Assembly: GCA_016188705.1 (NCBI GenBank)
Contig: JACPHH010000027.1
Coordinates: 1 to 56,650 of the forward strand
Length of the DNA stretch: 56,650 nucleotides
Source: Candidatus Peregrinibacteria bacterium
GTDB lineage: Bacteria; Patescibacteriota; Gracilibacteria; UBA1369; JACRIC01
Reading direction: 5' to 3'
A model generated the notes under the pieces. That model worked only from the letters and a program-made list of their open reading frames with translations. It was not told the origin of the DNA and made no database searches. Both the position numbers and the translations under genes were made by a program. Numbering within the stretch: the stretch's first letter is position 1; every line of letters begins with the position of its first letter. Of this stretch, positions 44,991-53,356 are shown piece by piece.

Positions 44991-47090
44991 ATGTCTGTAA
45001 AGCTCAAAACACTCGCGGAAGAAATTGGAATTTCTCCAGCGGAACTCCGAAAAAAAATAACAGAATTTGGCTTTCATATTGAAACAAAAGCAACAACTCT
45101 TGCTGATGATATTGCCGAACTCATAAAAGAAGAACTTTTAAAATCAGAAGAAAATGTATCAGAAGAAAAAAGCAAAGCCGAGCTTTACGAAGAACTCATA
45201 GAAAAAGAACTCGATAAAGAAATTATAAAAAAACAAAGAAAACAAACAGCGGGAAAAGAAAAAAAAGACGCGGCGGTTCAAACTGAGGCTCAAAAAATTG
45301 AAGAAATGCCTCAAACGCAAAAAATCATAGAAATTCCAAACGCCATTTCCGTCAAAGAATTTTCTGAAAAATCAAACATTTCAGCCGCAAAAATTATAGG
45401 AGAATTGATGAAAAATGGCATACTCGCGAATATAAACCAGATGCTTGACTTTGAAACCGCAAGCATCATCGCTTCGGATCTTCATATCAAAGTAAAAAGA
45501 AAACATCAGCGATCCGCAATAGTAGATCTTTTAGAAAAAAATCTCACAAAACTTTTAGAAGAAGATGATGCGGGAGTTTTAGAACGCAGGCCGCCGATAG
45601 TAAGTATTATGGGTCATGTGGATCATGGAAAAACGCGCTTGCTCGATACCATACGAAAAAGCAATGTGATTGCTACTGAAGCAGGAAATATAACCCAGCA
45701 CATAGGAGCATATCAAGTTGAAAAAAAAGGAAAAAAAATCACCTTTCTCGATACGCCCGGCCATGAAGCATTTACAGCCATGCGAGCTCGCGGAGCTCAA
45801 GCCACGGACATTGCCGTGCTTGTTGTTGCGGGCGATGAAGGAGTAAAACCACAAACCATCGAAGCCCTCAATCATGCCCGGGAAGCAAAAATTCCAGTTA
45901 TTGTTGCCATAAATAAAATGGATAAAGAAATCGCTAGTGCGGATAAAGTAAAGGGCGAACTGGGAGAACATGGTCTTCAGCCTGAAGAATGGGGAGGAGA
46001 TACCATCATGATTCCACTTTCAGCTCAAACAGGTGAGGGTATCGATAAACTTCTGGAAAGTATTCTCCTTGTGGCGGAAATGAACGAACTTAAAGCAAAT
46101 CCAAATAGACTTGCCGTTTGTACCGTGATAGAAACTCATTTAAGCCAAAATCTTGGACATACGGCAACAGTATTAGTGAATACAGGAACACTCAAAATAA
46201 TGGACAATTTTGTCATTGGTTCGACTTTTGGTCGTATTAAAACCATGGAAGACTGGAGCGGAAAACGCCTCAGAAAAGCAGAACCCTCAACTCCCGTTAA
46301 AATTTCCGGATTATCCGCCGCTCCACAGGTAGGTGATATTTTACAAGTGGTGGCTGATGAAAAAACCGCAAGAAGCCAAGCAGTACAAATCTCAACCATG
46401 CTCGAAACCTTATTACGCGAAAAACGCGGACTTGGAGTCGATGAAATTATGGCAAAAATTATCAGCGGAGAAATAAAAACAATCAAAATCATTTTAAAAG
46501 CCGATACCGAAGGATCTCTGGAAGCTATTACCATGGCGCTCGCAAAATTGCGTGATGAAAAAGTAGCCATTAAAATTATTCATGCCGGAGTAGGCAATAT
46601 CACGGAATCCGATGTACTTATGGCTTCAGCAAGCAAAGGAATGATAATAGGATTCCAAGTTTTAAAAAATATTCAAGTACAAAAATTAGCAGAACGTGAA
46701 AATGTGGAAATTCTCATATACGATATCATTTATAAACTAACCGAAAATCTCAAAAAGATTTTAAATGGACTTCTCGAACCGGAAATAATCGAAGTTGAAA
46801 TTGGAAAAGCGGAAGTGAGAAAAATTTTTCTTACAAAAAGGAATGAAATGATTATTGGCTGCAGTGTAACTAATGGGAGAGTTGAAGATAAAGCCCGTTT
46901 TACCATTTTTCGGGGAGAAAAAGAAATAGGAAAAGGAGACATTCTTACTCTTAAAAAAGTCGACGCTACTGTCAAAGAAGTAACCGAAGGACAAGAATGC
47001 GGTATTCGTTGCCGAGTTGATATACCGCTTCAGGAACGCGATATATTTGTTATTTCAAAAAAAGAAAAAAAGATTCATTCGCTCGGATAG
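44991..47090 (+). CDS. infB: Translation initiation factor IF-2
   Basis: GTPase that brings fMet-tRNA to the 30S subunit. 699 residues from MSVKLKTLAEEIG; an upstream ATG at 44928 would add 21 atypical residues. The N-terminal IF2-N domains are at ~1-50 and ~115-165 (AISVKEFSEKSNISAAKIIGELMKNG), joined by a short Lys/Glu linker. The G domain starts ~205: GHVDHGKTRLLDTI, TQHIGAYQV, FLDTPGHEAFTAMRARGAQ and INKMDK. Domains II-IV complete the chain. It is shorter than the E. coli protein because the linker is short. It is not in the usual nusA-ylxR-infB operon. A family A repeat precedes it. Confidence 0.95.
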   Translation: MSVKLKTLAEEIGISPAELRKKITEFGFHIETKATTLADDIAELIKEELLKSEENVSEEKSKAELYEELIEKELDKEIIKKQRKQTAGKEKKDAAVQTEAQKIEEMPQTQKIIEIPNAISVKEFSEKSNISAAKIIGELMKNGILANINQMLDFETASIIASDLHIKVKRKHQRSAIVDLLEKNLTKLLEEDDAGVLERRPPIVSIMGHVDHGKTRLLDTIRKSNVIATEAGNITQHIGAYQVEKKGKKITFLDTPGHEAFTAMRARGAQATDIAVLVVAGDEGVKPQTIEALNHAREAKIPVIVAINKMDKEIASADKVKGELGEHGLQPEEWGGDTIMIPLSAQTGEGIDKLLESILLVAEMNELKANPNRLAVCTVIETHLSQNLGHTATVLVNTGTLKIMDNFVIGSTFGRIKTMEDWSGKRLRKAEPSTPVKISGLSAAPQVGDILQVVADEKTARSQAVQISTMLETLLREKRGLGVDEIMAKIISGEIKTIKIILKADTEGSLEAITMALAKLRDEKVAIKIIHAGVGNITESDVLMASASKGMIIGFQVLKNIQVQKLAERENVEILIYDIIYKLTENLKKILNGLLEPEIIEVEIGKAEVRKIFLTKRNEMIIGCSVTNGRVEDKARFTIFRGEKEIGKGDILTLKKVDATVKEVTEGQECGIRCRVDIPLQERDIFVISKKEKKIHSLG

Positions 47091-47121
47091 TATTACTTCG
47101 ATAGTATTGAATAATCTCTAT

Positions 47122-47163
47122 TCTATACTTGAAAATGTCAAATCTATGCTTGAAAATGTCAAA
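47122..47163 (+). repeat. Perfectly adjacent 21-base tandem duplication over the rmlC start
   Basis: 47122-47142 and 47143-47163 differ at one base only: ATA in the first copy against ATG (47146-47148) in the second. Both copies keep the same frame, so only the second provides the start codon. The unit contains CTTGAAAATGTCAAA. Confidence 0.85.
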
Positions 47164-47592
47164 ATAAAAAAAATTATCAATCATCCAGATGAACGGGGCT
47201 ATTTTCGAGAAATTCTTCGTGATGACGATCATCTTATGAGTCGCTTCGGCCAAACTTCGGTTACAATGTCGCATCCCGGCGTGATCAAAGCATTTCACTG
47301 GCACAAAAAACAAGATGATCTTTGGTATATAGCACAAGGCGAAGCACTGGTTGGACTGTACGACATGCGAAAAAACTCTTCTACTTTTGGGCAGAGCCAG
47401 CGTATTCATGTAACAGAAAACAATCCAATGCTTATTTTTATTCCAATAGGAGTAGCACATGGATATAAAGTTTTAGGGGAAAAACCACTCCTGCTTTTCT
47501 ATCATACTACGATGTCGTATGACGCGAAAAATCCCGACGAAGGTCGAATGCCGCACGACGACCCCGAAATTCATTTCAATTGGAATATCTAA
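47146..47592 (+). CDS. rmlC: RmlC-like cupin (dTDP-4-dehydrorhamnose 3,5-epimerase or related)
   Basis: 148 residues from the ATG in the second copy of the tandem duplication; the frame is open upstream but has no plausible closer start. The double-stranded beta-helix fold is evident from DERGYFREIL, GVIKAFHWHKKQDDLWYIAQGEALVGLYDMR, STFG, IPIGVAHGYKVL and a closing DE.R.PHDDPEIHFNW. The position and the rmlB/rmlD neighbours (3 bases to rmlB) argue for the epimerase of dTDP-rhamnose synthesis. However, it is shorter than usual (~180), and the segment after the catalytic His (H51) reads QDDLWY where the family usually has a lysine (Q-x-K-L-V), so the exact reaction is uncertain. Confidence 0.75.
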   Translation: MLENVKIKKIINHPDERGYFREILRDDDHLMSRFGQTSVTMSHPGVIKAFHWHKKQDDLWYIAQGEALVGLYDMRKNSSTFGQSQRIHVTENNPMLIFIPIGVAHGYKVLGEKPLLLFYHTTMSYDAKNPDEGRMPHDDPEIHFNWNI

Positions 47593-47595
47593 ACT

Positions 47596-48540
47596 ATGAA
47601 TCTTCTTATTACCGGTGGCGCCGGATTTATCGGATCAAATTTCATTCTCCACATAGCTCGAAAATATCCCGATTATACGATTATTAATCTGGATAAATTA
47701 ACCTACGCGGCAAATCATGAAAATCTCAAACTTATTGAGAAAAAAAAGAACTATTTTTTTATTCATGGCGACATTTGCGATAAAAAATTGATACAAAAAA
47801 TATGTCAGACTTCCTCAATAGATATTATTGTACATTTTGCTGCGGAATCGCACGTCGACAGAAGCATTCAAAGTCCTGAAACCTTTATTAAAACAAATAT
47901 AATCGGAACGCATGTGCTTCTCCAGGTAGCATTGAAAGCAAAAATTCGACGTTTTATTCAAATATCAACCGACGAAGTCTATGGATCATTGGGTAAAAAA
48001 GGGCATTTTACGGAAAAATCAACTCTAAAACCTTCAAGTCCATATTCTGCAAGCAAAGCTTCCGCCGATCTCCTGGCTCTATCGTATTTTTATACCTATG
48101 GATTTCCTGTAATAATTACCCGTTCAACCAACAACTATGGACCAAGACAATACATTGAAAAATTCATTCCAGTTTGTATCAAAAATTTACTCAAAAATAA
48201 AAAAGTACCGATCTATGGCCACGGAGAAAACATCCGAGACTGGATTTATGTCGAAGATAACTGTGAAGCTATAGATAAAGTCATGCATTCAGGAATAATT
48301 GGAGAAATATATAACATCGGTGCAAATTGTGAAAAAAACAATAAAGAAGTGGCAAATCTTCTTATTCAGAAACTCGAAAAGCCTGAAAATTTCATACAGT
48401 ATATTCAAGATCGACCTGGTCACGACTTTCGATACAGCCTCTCTACGCAAAAAATTCATTCCGAACTCCATTGGAAAGCAAAAACATCATTCAATGAAGG
48501 TATACAAAAAACTATTGAATGGTACAAAAATCATTTTTAA
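47596..48540 (+). CDS. rmlB: dTDP-glucose 4,6-dehydratase
   Basis: Extended short-chain dehydrogenase, 314 residues. NAD-binding TGGAGFIGSNF (6-16), LDKLTYAANHENL, HFAAESHVDRSI, ISTDEVYGSLG (catalytic T-D-E), the catalytic YSASK at ~150 and RSTNNYGPRQYIEKFIP are all as in RmlB. It converts dTDP-glucose to the 4-keto-6-deoxy sugar, the second step toward dTDP-rhamnose. It is in a tight operon: 3 bases after rmlC and 6 before rmlD. The glucose-1-phosphate thymidylyltransferase (rmlA) is not in the window. Confidence 0.94.
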   Translation: MNLLITGGAGFIGSNFILHIARKYPDYTIINLDKLTYAANHENLKLIEKKKNYFFIHGDICDKKLIQKICQTSSIDIIVHFAAESHVDRSIQSPETFIKTNIIGTHVLLQVALKAKIRRFIQISTDEVYGSLGKKGHFTEKSTLKPSSPYSASKASADLLALSYFYTYGFPVIITRSTNNYGPRQYIEKFIPVCIKNLLKNKKVPIYGHGENIRDWIYVEDNCEAIDKVMHSGIIGEIYNIGANCEKNNKEVANLLIQKLEKPENFIQYIQDRPGHDFRYSLSTQKIHSELHWKAKTSFNEGIQKTIEWYKNHF

Positions 48541-48546
48541 ATAATA

Positions 48547-49374
48547 ATGAATGTTCTTCTTATCGGAAAAAACGGGATGCTGGGATGGGCATTAGAAAAA
48601 GCCCTGCAAAAAAAAAGATGGAAATATGTGGCTCTTGGAAAAAACGAACTTGATATTACCAATGAAAAAAAAGTTGAAAAAACATTAGAAGCTTTTAAGC
48701 CAAATTATTGCATCAATGCAGCAGCTTTTACGGATGTCGACGGTTCAGAAGAGAAAAAAAAAGAAGCCATGAAAATAAATGCCTACGGACCCGGTTATAT
48801 AGCAAAAGCTTGTCTCAAAACGAACACTTTTTTTATTCATTATTCAACCGACTATGTTTTCAATGGAAAAAATGAACAAGGCTATACAGAAAACAATCAG
48901 ATAAATCCGATAAATACATATGGTAAATCAAAAGCATACGGTGAGAGATTGATCAAAAAAAATATACAAAATTATGCCATTATTCGGACTTCTTGGCTTT
49001 TTGGTCCCAATGGAAAAAACTTCGTTACAGCCATAAAAAACATTTCGCACTCTCAAAAAAAAATTCCAGTAGTATCCGACCAAAAAGGTTCACCAACCTA
49101 CACAATAGATATTTCCGAGGCTACAATGAACTTTCTTAAAAATCCAAAAACAGGTATATTTCATCTAACAAACAGTGGTATCACAACCTGGGCAGAATAT
49201 GCTGAAGAAATTATTCGGCTTCTCGGAAAATCTACAATGATAAAACATGTGACAAATAAAAACATGCCGAGAAAAGCAAAAAGACCTCAGTGTTCAATAC
49301 TCATTAATACAAAGCTTCCTTCCCTTCGTCCATGGAAAAAAGCTCTTAAACACTATATTGACAATTATGCATAA
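48547..49374 (+). CDS. rmlD: dTDP-4-dehydrorhamnose reductase
   Basis: 275 residues. Nucleotide-binding LLIGKNGMLGWALEKAL, NAAAFTDVDGSEEKKKEAMKINA, the STDYVFNGKNEQGYTE loop, and the catalytic Tyr-Lys in NTYGKSKAYGE are characteristic of RmlD/RfbD. The C-terminal part has SDQKGSPTYTIDISEA and RPQCSILINTKL. It makes the last reduction to dTDP-L-rhamnose. The 3' end overlaps the next gene by 8 bases. Confidence 0.92.
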   Translation: MNVLLIGKNGMLGWALEKALQKKRWKYVALGKNELDITNEKKVEKTLEAFKPNYCINAAAFTDVDGSEEKKKEAMKINAYGPGYIAKACLKTNTFFIHYSTDYVFNGKNEQGYTENNQINPINTYGKSKAYGERLIKKNIQNYAIIRTSWLFGPNGKNFVTAIKNISHSQKKIPVVSDQKGSPTYTIDISEATMNFLKNPKTGIFHLTNSGITTWAEYAEEIIRLLGKSTMIKHVTNKNMPRKAKRPQCSILINTKLPSLRPWKKALKHYIDNYA

Positions 49375-50317
49375 AAAAATTCTTGTATCCGGCTCACTTG
49401 CTTATGACCACATTATGATTCATGATGGAGAATTTCATGAAATAATCCTTCCTGAACATGTTCATCATTTGAATGTATGTTTCATTATTAAAGACAAAAG
49501 TCTTCATTTTGGAGGAACAGGAGGGAATATTGCTTATAATCTCAGACTTCTTGGAGAAAATATTATTCTCCTCGGCCTAGCTGGAAAAGACTTTCAGGAA
49601 TATAAGCACTGGTTAGAAAAATTTGGAGTCGATACTTCACAAATAAAAATTGAACAAAATATTTATACGGCATCTGCTTTTATTACATCAGATCGAAAAG
49701 GAAATCAAATTACGAACTTTTATCCTGGCGCAATGGATAGTAATCACTGTTTCAATCTCGAACCACTCGCGAAAGACATTGCCATCGCGATTATTTCACC
49801 CGACAACATACATCGCATGCTAAACATGTGCTTACAATGCAAAAAACTCACTATTCCCTATCTATTCGATCCAGGACAGCAGCTTCCAAATTTTACGCCT
49901 CATCAACTGCTCGAATGTATCGACAAAGCTGAGGGAGTGATTCTCAACGAATATGAACTCGAACTCTTATTGAACAAAACAAATTTAACAAAAAAAGATC
50001 TGTGCGAACGAATACATTTATTGATCATTACTCGAGGAGAAAAAGGTTCTACTATTGAAGAAGGCGAAAAAAAAGAAGAAATAGGCATCAGTGAAACAAA
50101 AAAAATTATCGATCCAACAGGCTGCGGAGACGCTTATCGAGCTGGTATTCTGAAAGGACTTAAAAAACGATATTCACGAAAAACAATGGGACAAATGGCA
50201 GCGCTTATGGGGACATATTCAGTGGAAAAAAAGGGCACTCAAAATCATTTTTTTACTCGTGATGAATTTGAAAAACGTTACAAAAAAAGTTTCAAAACTG
50301 AAACGCCGACGTGGTAA
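49367..50317 (+). CDS. PfkB family sugar/nucleoside kinase
   Basis: 316 residues from MHKKILVSGSLAYDHI. Ribokinase-fold signatures: LHFGGTGGNIAYNLRLLGENIILLGLAGKD near the N-terminus and DPTGCGDAYRAGILKGL near the C-terminus, with D255 as the probable catalytic base (G-C-G-D where most members have G-A-G-D). Members phosphorylate sugars, adenosine or related alcohols. The 8-base overlap with rmlD places it in the rhamnose operon, so a nucleotide-sugar precursor role is possible, although adenosine kinase-like members look similar. The substrate cannot be read from the sequence. Confidence 0.85.
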   Translation: MHKKILVSGSLAYDHIMIHDGEFHEIILPEHVHHLNVCFIIKDKSLHFGGTGGNIAYNLRLLGENIILLGLAGKDFQEYKHWLEKFGVDTSQIKIEQNIYTASAFITSDRKGNQITNFYPGAMDSNHCFNLEPLAKDIAIAIISPDNIHRMLNMCLQCKKLTIPYLFDPGQQLPNFTPHQLLECIDKAEGVILNEYELELLLNKTNLTKKDLCERIHLLIITRGEKGSTIEEGEKKEEIGISETKKIIDPTGCGDAYRAGILKGLKKRYSRKTMGQMAALMGTYSVEKKGTQNHFFTRDEFEKRYKKSFKTETPTW

Positions 50318-50349
50318 CAATCGCTGAATATTTTATTGTAATTGCTTAC

Positions 50350-50380
50350 GGAACCTCTGAAAAAGGTGGTTTCGTTACAG
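50350..50380 (+). repeat. Dispersed repeat family A
   Basis: GGAACCTCTGAAAAAGG followed by TTTCGTTACAG, the same motif order as at 44865 and 56509. Confidence 0.45.
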
Positions 50381-50406
50381 CTGTTGTTTGTGATTCTTCT
50401 TTAAAA

Positions 50407-50436
50407 AGTGTTCACATAAAATTTTATGTGAACACT
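50407..50436 (-). terminator. 30-base perfect palindrome, likely terminator of csaB (family B core)
   Basis: AGTGTTCACATAAAA and its exact reverse complement form a 15-base stem without loop bases. Read on the minus strand, downstream of the pyruvyltransferase stop at 50449, it is followed by TTTTTAAAG, as expected for an intrinsic terminator. On the plus strand no T run follows, so it would act mainly on the leftward gene. Each arm contains the family B motif. Confidence 0.6.
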
Positions 50437-50448
50437 GCCTAGGAAATT

Positions 50449-51615
50449 TCATGAACTTGGAAAAATGCACGATCGTAAAAAAGAAAAATGTAAGCGATGT
50501 TCAGGTTTCATACGACCTTCAGACGCTATAATATCAGAACGAATTTCATTATAATGCTCAAAAAGGAATGTTATGCTTTTTCGAAGCGAAAGCGCATTTA
50601 CTTTTTCAACATGAAGAACAAGTCTGTCAAAATATTGCATATCGAGAAAACGTGAAACCTTAGGTGAATAAACAAGTGGAATAAAAGGAATTCCGAGCCT
50701 GAACGAAAGTATGAGCGAATGAAGGCGCATTCCAATAATAAATTTCGCATGTGAAAAAAGAGAAATATAATCATAAAAATCCCTGCTATGAAGAGAAAAA
50801 TCTAACAGATGAACATTTTTTTTATTCCTTATTTGTTCAAAAATTTTATTCAAAATAAAACGATCATCATCGCGATATGTTTGAAAAGGAATCAACAAAA
50901 CTTTAAGCTTTTTTCTTGTTACTATTTCATCAATAGATTCAGCAACTATTGATTCAAAATGAGAAACTTTTTTCATCCAATCTCTCATCACAACGATACA
51001 ATATGATCCATTTTTGAGTTCATATCGGGCTGAAAAGAGACGAAATCGATTTTCAACTTCATGTTTGTCAAAATTCAATGAAAGAGCCGGATCAGGAAGA
51101 ACAAGAATGGGTTTATGAATTCCCAAAGCTATAAGCAATTTTTTTGATGCGTAATCTCTCACGGAAATACGTTGAGCTTTTTTAAAAAGAAAAGAAACAA
51201 TACTTCTACTCAAAAAATACCGTAAAGGCCCAATACTCTGGGCATAAATATAAAAAGGCTTAAAACAAATAATTGCGACTAATACATGAAATCCCCATAA
51301 AAAAATAGCATAGATGCGTTCATCGGTAAAAAGCCCTCCGCCTCCAATTAAAACAGCATCCGCCTTCCTATATGCCTGAAATGTTTTCATAAGTTCACCA
51401 CGAAATAAACCTCGAAAAAACGATCGAAATCCAAAAGGTAAAAAAAATACAGATTCTACTTTGTGAAACACCTTGGTATGAGACGGATCAGCGCTCAAAA
51501 CTGTAATATGAGTTTTAGGAGCAATAAAACGAATATGTTGAAGAAGCGCTGCGAGAATCATTTCATCTCCAAAGTTTGTAGCTCCGTAATTTCCACAAAT
51601 GAGAAGATTTTTCAT
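50449..51615 (-). CDS. csaB: Polysaccharide pyruvyl transferase (CsaB/WcaK type)
   Basis: 388 residues with two Rossmann-like halves. MKNLLICGNYGATNFGDEMIL is the classic start of this family (G-x-x-N-x-G-D-E). ADAVLIGGGGLFTDE, PFYIYAQSIGPLRYFLSR, RISVRDYASKKLLIALGI, LPDPALSL, MRLHSLILSFRLGIPFIPL and Y-S-P-K-V follow in the family order. These enzymes add ketal pyruvate to cell-wall polysaccharide; in S-layer bacteria this provides the anchor for SLH-domain proteins. No SLH domain was found in the surface proteins here, so the partner is unknown. It lies next to the rhamnose operon, on the opposite strand, and may act on the same glycan. Confidence 0.85.
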   Translation of the reverse strand: MKNLLICGNYGATNFGDEMILAALLQHIRFIAPKTHITVLSADPSHTKVFHKVESVFFLPFGFRSFFRGLFRGELMKTFQAYRKADAVLIGGGGLFTDERIYAIFLWGFHVLVAIICFKPFYIYAQSIGPLRYFLSRSIVSFLFKKAQRISVRDYASKKLLIALGIHKPILVLPDPALSLNFDKHEVENRFRLFSARYELKNGSYCIVVMRDWMKKVSHFESIVAESIDEIVTRKKLKVLLIPFQTYRDDDRFILNKIFEQIRNKKNVHLLDFSLHSRDFYDYISLFSHAKFIIGMRLHSLILSFRLGIPFIPLVYSPKVSRFLDMQYFDRLVLHVEKVNALSLRKSITFLFEHYNEIRSDIIASEGRMKPEHRLHFSFLRSCIFPSS

Positions 51616-51700
51616 ACAAAATCAATGTTCTTTCATATATTAAAACATTTTTCATTATTCATCGAGTACATTTTCAGTACTTGACCACCGCCGTTATTTT

Positions 51701-52123
51701 TTATTCATTCAATAATTTTTCCACAGGAGAGGCTTTTCCTTTAGATATTTCTCCTTTTTTATCATCTTTGATACTTACATGCCGTTCTTTCAAACGAGCA
51801 ACCTTTCCAAAACGTTCTCTCATATAATAAAGGCGTGCTCTCCGCACTTGAGCTATTTTAACAACTTCAATTTTTACAATATTCGGCGAATAAAGAGGAA
51901 AAACCTTCTCAACACCGACATTTTCAACCACCTTACGCACCGTAAATGTTCGATTCACTCCTGTTCCACTGCCTACTTTAATAATAAGTCCTTCAAATAT
52001 CTGGATTCTCTCTTTATTGCCTTCAACTATTTTTTGGTGTACACGCACAGTATAACCGGATCGGATTTCTGGAACTTTTTTACTTTTTGCCTCGGATTCA
52101 AAAATTTTAAGAAGTTCTAACAT
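51701..52123 (-). CDS. rplS: 50S ribosomal protein L19
   Basis: 140 residues. Family hallmarks: IRSGYTVRVHQKIVEGNKERIQIFEGLIIK, GTGVNRTFTVRKVVENVGVEKVFPLYSPNI and RRARLYYMRERFGKVARLKE. L19 sits at the 30S-50S interface. It is about 25 residues longer than the common form because of a charged C-terminal tail (ISIKDDKKGEISKG type). It usually follows trmD; here it is single, downstream of the winged-helix gene. Confidence 0.95.
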   Translation of the reverse strand: MLELLKIFESEAKSKKVPEIRSGYTVRVHQKIVEGNKERIQIFEGLIIKVGSGTGVNRTFTVRKVVENVGVEKVFPLYSPNIVKIEVVKIAQVRRARLYYMRERFGKVARLKERHVSIKDDKKGEISKGKASPVEKLLNE

Positions 52124-52207
52124 ACAAAATAAAAAAAATATTTTCTAGAAGGCTTCGGAATTATAAAAGCTCTTTCTCAAAAAATCAAGGAAAAATGACC
52201 ACAACCC

Positions 52208-52777
52208 TTACATTGCGGTCATAAGATCATCAAGAGTATTAAGTCCAATAATATTGCCGGAATCTTCCAAAAGATCTCGGATAAATTTATCCTTGCATTT
52301 CAGACGATACAAAAAATCATCTTTTGAAAGGATTGTAAACTTCAAAGGACGTTTCATATCAAGCTCAGTATTCAAAAAATGCTCCAATTTTTCACGATCG
52401 ACTTCTCCTACAATAAGAAGATCAACAGAAGAAAGTTTATCAACAAAAACACCTGACATAAGAAGAAAATCGACATTACCAAAACGCTGAATCCTTTTTA
52501 CAATCGTATCATGAGAATTCATGCACTTTACGATAATATTTTTAAGATCATGAAAAAGAATAAAATTTTTATTTACCACAAAAAATTTCTTTCGACTTTT
52601 CACTCGACTCCTGAGAAGACCAATTTTTTTTAAATTATCGAGTTCTCTGCGTACAGAATTAATTTGCTCATCGAGCTTACGAGTCAATTCACGAACAAAA
52701 AATTCTTCATCACTATTAAGAAGAAAAATTGATAAAAGTTTTGCTCGCGTCTGAGAAGTAAAGAGTTGTTTAAGCAT
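52208..52777 (-). CDS. Winged-helix transcriptional regulator with degenerate nucleotidyltransferase-like domain
   Basis: 189 residues. The N-terminal ~75 residues form an ArsR-like winged helix: TSQTRAKLLSIFLLNSDEEFFVRELTRKL, EQINSVRRELDNLKKIGLL, and a wing with SRKKFFVVN. The C-terminal half resembles a MNT/Pol-beta-type fold (VDFLLMSGVFVDKLSSVDLLIVGEVDREKLE) but lacks a clean G-S...D-x-D catalytic pattern, so it is probably a ligand or protein-binding remnant. Similar two-part proteins occur in CPR genomes as I recall. It has its own promoter (52806-52833) and lies upstream of rplS by 84 bases. Confidence 0.7.
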   Translation of the reverse strand: MLKQLFTSQTRAKLLSIFLLNSDEEFFVRELTRKLDEQINSVRRELDNLKKIGLLRSRVKSRKKFFVVNKNFILFHDLKNIIVKCMNSHDTIVKRIQRFGNVDFLLMSGVFVDKLSSVDLLIVGEVDREKLEHFLNTELDMKRPLKFTILSKDDFLYRLKCKDKFIRDLLEDSGNIIGLNTLDDLMTAM

Positions 52778-52805
52778 TGAAATGATATTAAAACTGGATA
52801 CATTA

Positions 52806-52833
52806 TTTATACACTACCATAGGAAATGTACAA
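52806..52833 (-). promoter_or_regulatory. Promoter for the winged-helix regulator
   Basis: On the minus strand: TTGTAC (52833-52828), 16-base spacer, TATAAA (52811-52806). Leader ~22 bases, no Shine-Dalgarno. Confidence 0.55.
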
Positions 52834-53048
52834 GTTTTTTTTCCATAAAGCAATATTTTTTATTCAAAATGCAAAAAAACTTTTTTTCTCTTAGTAAAAT
52901 TACACAATTTTAAAAGCCTAAAATTTTCTGGTTAGATTATATAAAATTACATTCTTCTTGTTAAAAACAATATCAAGCATGAACACATTTTTAAAACAAC
53001 TACCGAAACGAAAAGCGACTATTGAATAAAAAAAATAAACAAAAAAAC
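52834..53048. other. AT-rich intergenic stretch, no gene seen
   Basis: Between the regulator promoter and the terminator at 53049. Only very short frames occur (for example 16 codons from 52980), with no coding character; no repeat family member or RNA gene recognised. Confidence 0.4.
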
Positions 53049-53069
53049 GGCTTTTAAAAGGTAAAAACC
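53049..53069 (-). terminator. Rho-independent terminator after the glyS-tig-LapA operon
   Basis: On the minus strand GGTTTTTA and TAAAAGCC form an 8-base stem (one G-T pair) around CCTTT. It is followed by a long T-rich tract (runs of 7 and 8 T), 41 bases after the LapA-like stop codon. Confidence 0.6.
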
Positions 53070-53109
53070 ACGTGAAAGTCAAAAAATTTCCAACAACTAT
53101 TGCCTATCC

Positions 53110-53352
53110 TTAAAAATCTTCATCTTCATCGGTACCCTTCCCGGATAAAAGTGAATGTAAAAGACCAAAATAAAACATGCCTGTTATGACACCTAAAATC
53201 GCGGTGCCAAAAAACAAAAAAGTTGGAGAAATGTTACTAACGTCAAAAAAAAGAAATTGGATATAGCTACATATGCCCTGAATATTTTCAAAAGAAAAAA
53301 TAAGTATCAAAACGGTCATCAGGAGAGAACCTATAAAATAAAAAATTTTCAT
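53110..53352 (-). CDS. Small LapA-like (DUF1049) membrane protein
   Basis: 80 residues with two hydrophobic helices (~4-20 and ~42-68) joined by a short loop: LLMTVLILIFSFENIQGI, then PTFLFFGTAILGVITGMFYFGLLH. The acidic tail is GKGTDEDEDF. The arrangement F-x-x-N...helix-G-x-x-x-G fits the LapA domain (lipopolysaccharide-assembly protein A-like), which in many bacteria has no proven role. It follows tig by 4 bases and is the last gene before a terminator, so it is part of the glyS-tig operon. Confidence 0.65.
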   Translation of the reverse strand: MKIFYFIGSLLMTVLILIFSFENIQGICSYIQFLFFDVSNISPTFLFFGTAILGVITGMFYFGLLHSLLSGKGTDEDEDF

Positions 53353-53356
53353 ACTG

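Noticed and set aside
51640-51700. GTAC...GTAC hairpin after rplS as a terminator
   Set aside because: The stem is only about five pairs and no T run follows on the minus strand.
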